Assembly (NCBI GenBank): GCA_036939975.1
Contig: JALLPB010000007.1
Location: forward strand, 1-37,917
DNA: 37,917 nt
Direction: 5' to 3'
Origin: Cyclostephanos tholiformis
Lineage: Eukaryota > Bacillariophyta > Thalassiosirophyceae > Thalassiosirales > Thalassiosiraceae
Below the pieces are notes generated by a model that was not told the origin of the DNA, ran no database searches, and saw nothing but the letters and a program-made list of their open reading frames with translations. Shown here piece by piece: positions 20,592-28,887 of this stretch. Position 1 is the first letter of the stretch. Each line of letters begins with the position of its first letter. Position numbers and translations under genes: made by a program.

Positions 20592-20733
20592 ATTGCAGAT
20601 GTTCTATATGCATTACAAGCAAGGAGTCTTTTTAATTGTGCACATAGTCGGCGATCCGGACTGTTCGATTTGCGTGATATTATACTCGTCCCCGGGGAGC
20701 TGTGCCCAAAGCACAACCCGGTGCCGGCACCAA

Positions 20734-21579
20734 TCATAGCTTTTTCCTTTCCTCCCCATCGTTAAACGTATCCCAATTCACATCATCATTGTGACTGTGG
20801 GTGAATCCGATTCTCCTCTCCGCATCAATGACCTGTTTGGGCCTGTATGCCAGAACATATGTCCTCCGTTGCCGATCGTGTGACATATTCCCCGACGAGC
20901 CGTGAACGACAAACTCGTCGTGGACCGTGACGGACCCCCTCATACAGGGCGCAAGAGTAACGACATCTCCCTTTGACTCATCGACGTCTATAGTCAGCGC
21001 GTGGCCCTCGTTTCTCGAACCCGACAGCGGAGCGTGCCGCCTCAACGTCCGTGCCACTCCCGATCCTGGAAGGTAGCGCAGGCACCCATTCTCTTCCGTG
21101 GAGTCGTCCACCGCCAACGAGAACGTACAGGTCGCCGTCTCCTCGACGCCAAGTGCCTTTGGTCCCGGCCAGTATCCCATGTCCTGATGCCAGGGGAATA
21201 CGGCGTCGCCCTTACCCGGTCGCTTGTTCAGAAGCTGATCGTAGTCCTTGGCCATTTCTAGATTTGGATGGATCTGCCTAACGATATCCGCCGTGATCCG
21301 CTCAAATACATTGTCCGCGAATTCAGGATGGTACACCGTGGGGAGCATGCAATTTACGATCGACCACTCCTCGAAGGGGACGCCGAACGGCTTCGACATA
21401 TCGCAGAAGTCCTTGCCCGGAACGTGTATTTCCCGATTTAGGAAGCGATCGAAGACCTTTTCTATCTCGATTACCTCCTCCTCCGTGAGGACGTTGGGCA
21501 GCGTGACACACCCATCCCTGTGGAAGGTTTCGATCTGTTCGGCTGTGAGAGCGTAGCTATTGGGGGCTGTGCGACCCAT
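20734..21579 (-). CDS. PhyH-family Fe(II)/2-oxoglutarate dioxygenase
   Basis: I chose the ATG at 21579 (context GCGCCATGG), giving 281 residues that begin MGRTAPNSYALTAEQIE, as PhyH proteins usually start. Open frame continues upstream to ATG at 21840 (another ATG is at 21642), but that part looks non-coding. Iron ligands are His131 and Asp133 in PWHQDMGYWPG and His226 in EFVVHGSSG; Arg238 or Arg239 in DRQRRTYVLAYRP would bind 2-oxoglutarate. Family members hydroxylate phytanoyl-CoA or other small substrates, and this substrate is unknown. The C-terminus is KKL, a weak non-canonical PTS1-like end. It lies tail to tail with the AKL hydrolase and head to head with the desulfurase. Confidence 0.88.
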   Translation of the reverse strand: MGRTAPNSYALTAEQIETFHRDGCVTLPNVLTEEEVIEIEKVFDRFLNREIHVPGKDFCDMSKPFGVPFEEWSIVNCMLPTVYHPEFADNVFERITADIVRQIHPNLEMAKDYDQLLNKRPGKGDAVFPWHQDMGYWPGPKALGVEETATCTFSLAVDDSTEENGCLRYLPGSGVARTLRRHAPLSGSRNEGHALTIDVDESKGDVVTLAPCMRGSVTVHDEFVVHGSSGNMSHDRQRRTYVLAYRPKQVIDAERRIGFTHSHNDDVNWDTFNDGEERKKL

Positions 21580-21954
21580 GGCGCATAGCTTCTTTGTGAA
21601 GAGAGAGATCGGATGAGAGGGGGGTATGGTCGGTAGTACCATACTAAGGTTTGACGTCGCGGGAATTTTGGGGCTGGGGGGGGGGAGTGGCCCCCCATTT
21701 CTACTTGTGACGGTTGCAAAAATAAAATGAACAAATCTATCACTAGAGAGAGGTAAATAAATCACCCCTCTCTCATTTTTCTGCGCAGCCCTAGCCTTCG
21801 GTCTCATACACAACATACGTCGAACCTTGTATGGCATCATCGCCGCGTCTTGACGAGGGTGAAAGAACTACAGGGTCATACTGTTCAGTAATAATAAAAT
21901 AGACTCGCATCGACTGTATCCAAAACCAACTTCACATCCCCCGCATCGCCAATT
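21580..21954. promoter_or_regulatory. Divergent promoter, PhyH gene and cysteine desulfurase
   Basis: Up to 375 bp separate the chosen start codons. If the PhyH protein starts at 21840, the gap shrinks to about 115 bp. There is a G/C homopolymer near 21670-21705. No known site was recognised. Confidence 0.4.
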
Positions 21955-23934
21955 ATGAGCAACTCACCGTCGTTGCTGGCCGTCCCGGAAAGCGCATCAT
22001 CACAACGATGTTATCTCGTAATTAGCACCGAAACGCGGAGCCTGATTGAACATTACAGCGAGGACAATGTCGAGAAATTCCTCGCCTATTGGACTGCGCC
22101 CGCGGACAAGAAAATTCCGAAGTTCAAGTTCACGCAAAATTGGGGAAAGAGCGAGATCGTGAATTTCGCCAAGGGCGATACGTTTGGCAGGAACGCATAT
22201 TTCTCCGGATTGTGTCAGTGGCTGAAAAAGGCGAAGACGTTCGATGCCACCATCGCGTTCTGCGACCAGTATCCCGGATGGGAATGCGACTTGTACTTTT
22301 ATCTGATGGAGCCGGTGGATGGAATACAAATGGTCCGCGTCGAGTACGGTGAGGTGTTTTCCGTGTCCCGGGCTATCGGCGTGGCTATTCTTCCACGGGG
22401 GACGGACTTCCTTCATCAAGATTTCCGAACTCAAATTGGAGTCCAACAATGGCTATCCGAGGGGAGTAAGCTTGGCTATACAAGCAAACTCGATGTCAAG
22501 GCTGGCTCGGCTTTTCCAAAGAGTACGTTTCCCAAGCCACTTGGAGGATCTGTAAACAATCCGCAATCGATGAAAGATGAGGCGATACCCAAACCACGGT
22601 TGGTGGTTAAGGCGCCTGTTGTATCCAGTATTGCCTGCCGCGACCATAATGGGATGAAGAAGTGCGTCTATCTCGATTATAATGGAACGACACCGATCTA
22701 CCCCCCTGTCTTAGAGGCGATGCTTCCTTATTTTACCGATCACTTTGGCAATCCATCATCATCGCATCATTTCGGACAAGAGCCTAAGCGCGCAGTTGAC
22801 AAAGCCCGACGAGCTTTGCTGCGCGTGATACAGGATAGCCCAGCTGACGGCGCTGATGCATCCTCCATCGTCTTTACTGGTTGTGGCACAGAATCGAACA
22901 ATCTAGCCATACGACTATCGTTGCTCTCGTCCTTACACAAAGCTGATGAGAACGGATTGGTCCACGTTGTTTCTACTAACGTTGAACACCCTGCCATAAC
23001 GCAATGTTTGAGTTCTTACTCAGCTCAAGATGGTGGCCTGACACCTAAGATATCAGTCACCTATGTTCCCGTTGATGAAGAAGGCATTGTGTCGATAGAT
23101 AATGTCATCAATGCCATCCGTCCAAATACCGTTCTGGTCACCGTAATGACTGCCAACAATGAAGTGGGATCTATTCAACCAGTTTTTGAAATAGCCAAGT
23201 TATGCAGAGAAAGACGAGTGCTATTCCATACAGATGCGGCCCAAGCGGTCGGGAAGATCGATTTGCGCGGATTGGCAAATTCATCGACGGGGGCGGATAT
23301 GGTAACCTTCGTCGGACACAAGTTCGGCGCACCCAAGGGCATCGCCGCTCTGTACATCCGTCCCGGTGTTTTTTACGAATGTGGAAGAAAGGATCCCGAG
23401 AATGGTGGTAGCGTGCTGCTGTTGGGAGGTGGTCAGGAGGGCGGGCGAAGGGGAGGGACAGAGAATGTACCCTACGTCGTAGGAATGGGCCGTGCAGCTG
23501 AATTGTTACTCGAGAGGAAGCTTGGTTTGGATGTTTGGAAGTGCAATGCACAACATATGGAAGCAATGCGTCAGCGATTATTGCTGGACATAACTAAGGG
23601 TTTGGGCGACGAGTCCACAATTATCCGTACAAACGGACCAGCGGACCCAAAGAAAAGGCTACCGAACACCCTTTCCATAGGGATAAAAGGAATCCGCAGT
23701 GGAGAATTACTGTCCAACATTGGAAATCTTGTTGCTTGCAGTGCCGGATCGGCGTGTCATTCGTCATCTAGCGATATAACCTCATACTCGCCTATCCTGA
23801 AAGCCATGAATGTTCCGCCGGAGCACGCAGTCGGCACGCTAAGATTAAGTGTAGGGCCGGATACGACCGAGGAAGAGGTCGATTTTGCGGCGGAAGTTAT
23901 AGTCAAGGAGGCGAAGAGACAACTCGGATTGTGA
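21955..23934 (+). CDS. Cysteine desulfurase / selenocysteine lyase with unknown N-terminal domain
   Basis: This is an intron-free 659-residue protein. Residues 235-659 are a class-V PLP enzyme: YLDYNGTTP near 239-247, FGNPSSSHHFG (264-274), TGCGTESNNLAI (308-319), His345 in VEHPA, Asp427 in HTDAAQ, PLP-binding Lys456 in FVGHKFGAPKG, and Cys601 in SAGSACHSS on the substrate loop. These residues fit NifS/IscS-type desulfurases and animal-type selenocysteine lyases; sequence alone does not settle which. The enzyme takes S or Se from Cys or Sec for Fe-S, thio-modification or Se metabolism. Residues about 18-175 form a separate domain rich in aromatic residues (FLAYWTAP, GWECDLYFYLMEP), not recognised, joined by a Pro/Lys/Ser linker. 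No plastid or mitochondrial leader is evident, so the cytosol is likely. Confidence 0.92.
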   Translation: MSNSPSLLAVPESASSQRCYLVISTETRSLIEHYSEDNVEKFLAYWTAPADKKIPKFKFTQNWGKSEIVNFAKGDTFGRNAYFSGLCQWLKKAKTFDATIAFCDQYPGWECDLYFYLMEPVDGIQMVRVEYGEVFSVSRAIGVAILPRGTDFLHQDFRTQIGVQQWLSEGSKLGYTSKLDVKAGSAFPKSTFPKPLGGSVNNPQSMKDEAIPKPRLVVKAPVVSSIACRDHNGMKKCVYLDYNGTTPIYPPVLEAMLPYFTDHFGNPSSSHHFGQEPKRAVDKARRALLRVIQDSPADGADASSIVFTGCGTESNNLAIRLSLLSSLHKADENGLVHVVSTNVEHPAITQCLSSYSAQDGGLTPKISVTYVPVDEEGIVSIDNVINAIRPNTVLVTVMTANNEVGSIQPVFEIAKLCRERRVLFHTDAAQAVGKIDLRGLANSSTGADMVTFVGHKFGAPKGIAALYIRPGVFYECGRKDPENGGSVLLLGGGQEGGRRGGTENVPYVVGMGRAAELLLERKLGLDVWKCNAQHMEAMRQRLLLDITKGLGDESTIIRTNGPADPKKRLPNTLSIGIKGIRSGELLSNIGNLVACSAGSACHSSSSDITSYSPILKAMNVPPEHAVGTLRLSVGPDTTEEEVDFAAEVIVKEAKRQLGL

Positions 23935-24029
23935 GGTGTGTAAGCAATCTATATCAGCTTACTGAAATGGGCGCCGTGAGAACCGTGAAGATATTCATTG
24001 ATACGACCTCAAATTAAAAATTCTATAGA

Positions 24030-24818
24030 TCAACGCAAAATAGACAAATACGCAGCCTGAAATCTGTTGTCGACACTTTCGGGGATAACATCATGCTCTA
24101 AAATCTCCAACCCACTCTCTTTGAATGTTTGCAAGACATCCTCCTCCTTCACGAGTTTTCCAAAGTCAATAGTCGTTGCATACTTAAGGAGAGGTTTCAC
24201 ATACGGTAAAAAGAATGGAGTTTTCCGCTGATATGTCTGAGTAATGTAGACTCTTGCACCATTCCCTTTGACAAAAGATGAAACGAGCTGCAATGCTTTC
24301 ACGGGATCGGGTAGCAGTGAGAAAGAGCCTGAAAAATAGACTGCGTCGACGAATTGTCCGTTGGAGTTGACTGTTGCTCCCAAATTCATCGCGAGGTCCA
24401 AAATCTTCTGTTTTCCTTCATAAACATCCACTTTGTCGATGGTAATCCTATCAGATAAATGCGCTCCCCGGATGGATGCGTTTCCGGCTTCGACGTACGC
24501 AGCATCAATATCAATTCCGATAACCTTCAGATTTTTGGACTCGATCAAATCAACGCAGCGCAGCAATGCGCCTCCAGTGCCCACACCAACGTCGAGCAAG
24601 ATTGATCCATCGTCCAGCTTTTGCAACACGGCCCGATACCACTTTTCGGTTAGTCGCAAAATGACGGTGTCATAGACGACCGACTTGGCCCTACTGTAAT
24701 ATGACGATAATCGTCGCACAATTGCGGCAATGATGTCGAAGCTGTGGTGTCTTGTGATGAGTAATCCGCCAGACGATTTGCCGGCATCGGCACCTGCGTC
24801 GGTGATGTCGTTTGCCAT
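24030..24818 (-). CDS. Class I SAM-dependent methyltransferase
   Basis: This is a 262-residue protein, intron-free. The SAM-binding Rossmann fold shows motif I LLDVGVGTGGALL (74-86), an acidic strand-2 end GIDIDAAY (101-108), and a motif-IV-like segment VDAVYFSGSFSLLPDP. The C-terminal half has a hydrophobic FFLPYVKPLLKYA segment. A weakly hydrophobic N-terminal stretch precedes the fold, but there is no clear signal peptide. The substrate cannot be told from the sequence; the arrangement suggests a small-molecule methyltransferase. It is divergent from the small plastid protein gene, 348 bp away. Confidence 0.85.
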   Translation of the reverse strand: MANDITDAGADAGKSSGGLLITRHHSFDIIAAIVRRLSSYYSRAKSVVYDTVILRLTEKWYRAVLQKLDDGSILLDVGVGTGGALLRCVDLIESKNLKVIGIDIDAAYVEAGNASIRGAHLSDRITIDKVDVYEGKQKILDLAMNLGATVNSNGQFVDAVYFSGSFSLLPDPVKALQLVSSFVKGNGARVYITQTYQRKTPFFLPYVKPLLKYATTIDFGKLVKEEDVLQTFKESGLEILEHDVIPESVDNRFQAAYLSILR

Positions 24819-25166
24819 TTTTTTGGGATGAACTACCTACTGTTATTTTGTGGGACGCATCAAAAAAAGTAGTAACCCGTGCATCTGAAAGGTCCTGAAT
24901 CTCTCTCTACGCGATATTCTTTCAGTCGAGAATCTCCTCCTCCTCTCTTGGTCTCAGTGGACTCTTACAGGCGCGGAATTCATATGGTACTTTCTCACCA
25001 ACACCTGGGATCTTCTTGCGTGGCAACTCGTCAACACATCATGTCAACGAATTCGCAACACACTGCCAATGATAAGTTCCTCCGCCCTCCGCCCTCCGCC
25101 CTCCGCCGTCCGCCAATAAAAACTACTCTCACGTCGCCCGCGTCTTGCACATAAACGCAATCTATC
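24819..25166. promoter_or_regulatory. Divergent promoter, methyltransferase and small plastid protein
   Basis: This 348-bp gap holds a short tandem array of CCGCCCT (about 25083-25113) roughly 55-85 bp before the plus-strand ATG. Its pyrimidine-rich composition fits a promoter or 5' UTR. Confidence 0.45.
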
Positions 25167-25747
25167 ATGGTTAAGTGCGCCCGCCTCGTCCTTGTTATCG
25201 CAGGCACCTCACAGGCAGCAGCCTTCCTCGCTCCTCCGAGCCCTACCGCGGTTCGGGCTGCGGTCACAAAGTTGAACTTTGGCTTCAATGGTCTCGGCTC
25301 GCCTCCCGATGATACAAAGGCGGTTGTCGATGAGCCAGAAAAGAAGATAACCGGACGTGGACTATTTCAGCTCATTGCAGCCGGCATGGGCGCGCCCTTC
25401 CTTGGAGACTTCGAGGGTGTTGATAATGTGAGCAGCCTGTATATTTTCTGGTTTCGTTACGAATGATTACTCACACGTGACTCATCTGTTGTGCTGCTAT
25501 TAACGATGATACTGTTAATTAATGATTCGTACAACGTGATCTCTGCGACTTTTCCTTCGGTGGTACCCGTTTGCGCTTTCTGCAGGATGGAAAAATGATA
25601 TTTACGCTGGAGGCGAACAATCTCGTTGATGAAAATGGAAATAGCAAGCAAACTCAAATGCCTTACTTTGAAAATGGATGGGTTGAAGAAAAGGATGAAT
25701 CCGATGCAAAGAGTGGCGGGGTCTTCAAGTTTCCATGGCAAAAATGA
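25167..25747 (+). CDS. Small plastid-targeted protein of unknown function
   Basis: Exons 25167-25427 and 25586-25747 flank a 158-bp GT-AG intron (donor GTGAGC, acceptor TTTCTGCAG) and give 140 residues. The leader is a signal peptide with predicted cleavage at AAA-FLAPP, matching the diatom ASAFAP motif with Phe at +1, followed by a basic transit-like segment. The mature part has KITGRGLFQLIAAGMGAPFL and, in exon 2, MIFTLEANNLVDENGNS followed by MPYFENGWV. These look conserved, but no family name comes to mind. The end is FKFPWQK. A stromal plastid location is expected. Confidence 0.78.
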
Positions 25748-25949
25748 GTTTGGTCCACCTCTGTGCGGATTATCTATCGTTGCGAATGCATGCACAGATT
25801 CGGCATCCCATGCTATCAATACAGTAAAATAAGATTTCTACAAAAACCAAATTGATGAGTAAATTTGTTCCGGAATTTCTCCATCGCATTTATCGCCGGT
25901 AATATTTTGATAAGATGTTATCTAATGCATATTTCCGATCGAGTGCGAG

Positions 25950-26786
25950 TCATTTCGAAGGGAACAAAAGTTTTAAAACAAGCTGAACGAGGCCAAATCC
26001 CAGCCCTGCCAAGTTTGGACCGTAAACGAACTTATCCCCGATTGCGAAACCATAAGCACTCCACAATGCAGTGTTAGTAACTTGAGCAATCGTTAGCGAG
26101 GAAAGTATCGATCCAGCATTCCTAGTACTCAGTACTGTCTTGATTGTGGATAGGGGGCTGCCTGAAAGCACTATGAACAATCCACTGGCAAATAATCCCA
26201 ACATCGATTGAACCTGAGCTATCGGCGTGTTGCTTAGCGATAGATAGGTCCACAAGCTGACCACCATGGCCGATAGGGCTACCACGGTGTTTTGCATGGT
26301 CTTCAATTGACTACCCTTCAGCAGGGGCAACACCGCCGTGGAATACCAAATGGCCGCGACGCAACCTGGCAAATTGGATAATGCAACGAACGGATTGCGA
26401 ATCGATAGGCCGTATACCAACCAGCACATGGATGCCACGGCCATGAGAGCCAAGGGGATTGGATTGAGATCTCCCAGACTTCCATCCCTGCTAGCGGCTC
26501 GGACTGCGGCCATGGGCGAGAAGTAAAGTAGAGTGCTGGTGATGACTCCAAGTCGAGGGATGAGCGAAGAGATGAGAGGATTCGGCATCATTTCGAGAGG
26601 ATTTCCCCCGCCTCGAGTATGCAACGGCTCGTTCACTACCTTGTTATTTATTGGTTCGTACTTTTTATGGAGTGAGCGGGAGGGACGGTTGCCTCTCACG
26701 ACGATTTTCGGTCTAGGGATCCAAGCATGACAAGACATCAAGGTACTGATTGAGCCAACCGAGATTAGTAGGACACGGCTTTTCAT
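25950..26786 (-). CDS. SWEET-family sugar transporter (MtN3-like), possible plastid leader
   Basis: This is an intron-free 278-residue protein. A signal peptide (1-20) with predicted cleavage at CHA-WIPRP is followed by a basic, Asn/Pro-rich stretch. Two MtN3-type repeats make up the rest: the first with GVITSTLLYFSPMAAVRAA and CWLVYGLSIRNPF, the second with GSPLSTIKTVLSTRNAGS and LWSAYGFAIGDKFVYGPN. Pro and Asn positions agree with SWEET transporters, which are 7-helix facilitators of mono- or disaccharides. An aromatic residue at +1 of the cleavage site is the main feature of diatom plastid leaders, so a plastid envelope or ER-derived membrane location is likely inference. It ends 202 bp from the plastid-protein gene, tail to tail. 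Confidence 0.85.
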   Translation of the reverse strand: MKSRVLLISVGSISTLMSCHAWIPRPKIVVRGNRPSRSLHKKYEPINNKVVNEPLHTRGGGNPLEMMPNPLISSLIPRLGVITSTLLYFSPMAAVRAASRDGSLGDLNPIPLALMAVASMCWLVYGLSIRNPFVALSNLPGCVAAIWYSTAVLPLLKGSQLKTMQNTVVALSAMVVSLWTYLSLSNTPIAQVQSMLGLFASGLFIVLSGSPLSTIKTVLSTRNAGSILSSLTIAQVTNTALWSAYGFAIGDKFVYGPNLAGLGFGLVQLVLKLLFPSK

Positions 26787-27058
26787 TTTTCATGCGCGAT
26801 ATGGATCCTTATATGCTGAATGACGCCGCAACGATGAATGTCTAAATATATTGAAGGTCAGTGTCAAGGTCACACATCTGGAGTGGGTAAGGAGTGGAGC
26901 GAAGGCTGCAGCAGGCAATCCTATGTAGGGAGGAGTTGACTTTTTTTTCGTCATGTATCTATCTAATAGAGTGTATTATGTACAGTCGTAAGTTTGACGA
27001 TCTGGCGGGCCCATCATAAATCGAGGAGGTCATGGTCATTCTCGCAACACGATGAACG
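26787..27058. promoter_or_regulatory. Divergent promoter, SWEET and dioxygenase
   Basis: A 272-bp gap separates two opposite start codons. An out-of-frame ATG lies 7 bases upstream of each of the two start codons, which could act as an upstream start. No known binding site was seen. Confidence 0.4.
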
Positions 27059-28204
27059 ATGAACTGCATTCTCATCGGAGTGACCCCCCCCGGCCCGGAG
27101 AAAGCGGCATGGAATACCGTCAATGAAATACTGACAAAGGTCGATGGCTTCACCGTGGATTGGATTGCAAGTAGCAAAACACAGGACGAAGAAGGCAAGC
27201 CCGTCGACCTAATCTGCGCCGCCACCGACGCTCTCGTCGACGATGTTGTTGCGGCGACTGCCAATACCATAACTCGTGATCTCGGGGAGTCTTACACATG
27301 TGAACTCTGGGCATCGGCTCCGGCCATATTACCCCTGAGGCCACTGGACGGATACGACGAACACATCGTTGCTCACGATAACAAACGAAATTTTCGATCA
27401 TCTGAACCTGCTGCGATTGTTGACACCTTCCCAGACGAGTGGGCTGCATCCATCATGAAGAAATGGGGAATGTTCGTGCAAACTTCGCTTCTCGAAGTAC
27501 TTGAGGTGGAAAAATTAAGATGTTGCATCGACGAAGAAATTGCAAATATTGAGGACCTCATATCGCATCACCAACCAAACCTCAATATCGGGAAGGACGT
27601 CATAAGTTTCAAGGAGATTGCATCGCGAGGATATGAAAGGTTCGATCTATTATTATCGAAGACGTCCAAGGCGAGAAATTTCGTTGAACATGCTTTGCTT
27701 GAGCGCATCGGTCCACTAATTGAGATACTACTGAACGGTCGCTTGGGAGACACTATCGATTATGATATAAGCGTGGTGTATTCGAAGCCGGGGGCTCCGA
27801 ACCAAGGGTGGCACGCCGACGGCGATCACCAAAAGGGAGCGAGCGATTCCGGGTGGGGCACGGATGGGTGGAAGGTCCAACTAGCTGACGCGTATGCTCT
27901 ATGTCTCTTCGTTCCTCTCATAGACTTGAACGGTGAAACGGGCTACACTCAATTTTGGCCCGCATCGCATCGTAATAGGGGCTTGGCTGGTTTCGGGCCC
28001 GTAGCGGAAATAACGGGGGCAGTTTGGGATGGCAAGTGTCGTGCCGGGGATGCTATATGGTATGATTACAGATTGATGCATCGTGGTATGGGCAACACAT
28101 CCGATGCAGTACGCCCGGTTGTGCAAATACTCTTCAAGAAGGCATGGTATTCAGAGAGGAGAAATTACGGCGAAGAATCGTTGCGGTCGCGAAACGTCGA
28201 ATGA
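27059..28204 (+). CDS. Fe(II)/2-oxoglutarate-dependent oxygenase, PhyH-like
   Basis: This is an intron-free 381-residue protein. The N-terminal 125 residues show no recognisable fold. The oxygenase core holds iron ligands His252 and Asp254 in QGWHADGDHQ and His341 in YRLMHRGMG, with Arg352 in VRPVVQILF as the 2-oxoglutarate anchor. Surrounding text (TGYTQFWPASH) is typical of PhyH-like enzymes. Family members hydroxylate small molecules or side chains; no substrate can be given. It differs strongly from the PhyH gene at 20734-21579, so the two are not recent duplicates. The sequence after the stop stays protein-like in another frame to 28379, so the annotated C-terminus may be incomplete. Confidence 0.85.
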   Translation: MNCILIGVTPPGPEKAAWNTVNEILTKVDGFTVDWIASSKTQDEEGKPVDLICAATDALVDDVVAATANTITRDLGESYTCELWASAPAILPLRPLDGYDEHIVAHDNKRNFRSSEPAAIVDTFPDEWAASIMKKWGMFVQTSLLEVLEVEKLRCCIDEEIANIEDLISHHQPNLNIGKDVISFKEIASRGYERFDLLLSKTSKARNFVEHALLERIGPLIEILLNGRLGDTIDYDISVVYSKPGAPNQGWHADGDHQKGASDSGWGTDGWKVQLADAYALCLFVPLIDLNGETGYTQFWPASHRNRGLAGFGPVAEITGAVWDGKCRAGDAIWYDYRLMHRGMGNTSDAVRPVVQILFKKAWYSERRNYGEESLRSRNVE

Positions 28205-28887
28205 AAACGCCGAATCTCTGCCATCATTTTTGAACGCCCGGCATTCGCTCTCGGAATTGGGTGAGGTCGGAATATTGAACGACGCCACCAGGAGATGTTT
28301 GAGTCAACACAGCGACGATGATGAGGACAAAAAGATTATCAGGTGTATCGAGGACAACAGGGCGAATGATATCGGATGATTTCCACTTAAGCTTGCGGCC
28401 GTGGAAGCTATTCGGGATGTTAAATGGGATGCATACTCCAGTTTCTGCTTTGGGACGAGAGGCTATCTAGTGATAATAGTGATGTGATACGAGAAAAATC
28501 TGATAGGGTAGCGACCTACTGGGATTATTGCTAAGAGCATTAATGACTCAGATACGCCCAGTCAACTTTTTCAATATAACACTTACCTACGGGCTTTTTT
28601 CGGATTAAACATCTCGGTGTTTCCGTTTCTGATTAAGATTCCTTTACATCAGAGGATGAGGAAGATGATATTGAGAGTGATGAGATCGACTTTGAGAACA
28701 GCACCGATGTCCCACCTGTCTTAACTTCGGTGAGAAATCGTAGGACCGGAAGATTTCATGGCAGTTACTTCGAGGGAGAAGATGAGTAAAGTTTATTCAT
28801 CATTAACTTGCGTGGCCACGGTAATCCATTCCAAAGAAAATTGCTATCCCACCGGGAGCAGCCGAGACGATACGGTGCTACTGAAGT
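28205..28887. other. Intergenic with two coding-like remnants
   Basis: From 28205 to 28379 the +1 shifted frame reads as plausible protein (FLNARHSLSELGEVGILN, then an acidic end). From 28649 to 28789 an acidic 46-residue frame ends VLTSVRNRRTGRFHGSYF plus a short acidic tail, preceded by a pyrimidine-rich tract ending ACATCAG that could be a splice acceptor. The two are separated by AT-rich sequence with no joining exon that I can support. Confidence 0.35.

Noticed and set aside
21580..21840. 87-codon N-terminal extension of the PhyH protein
   Set aside because: It has unusual composition and the downstream ATG at 21579 has a strong context and family-like start; not excluded as a leader.
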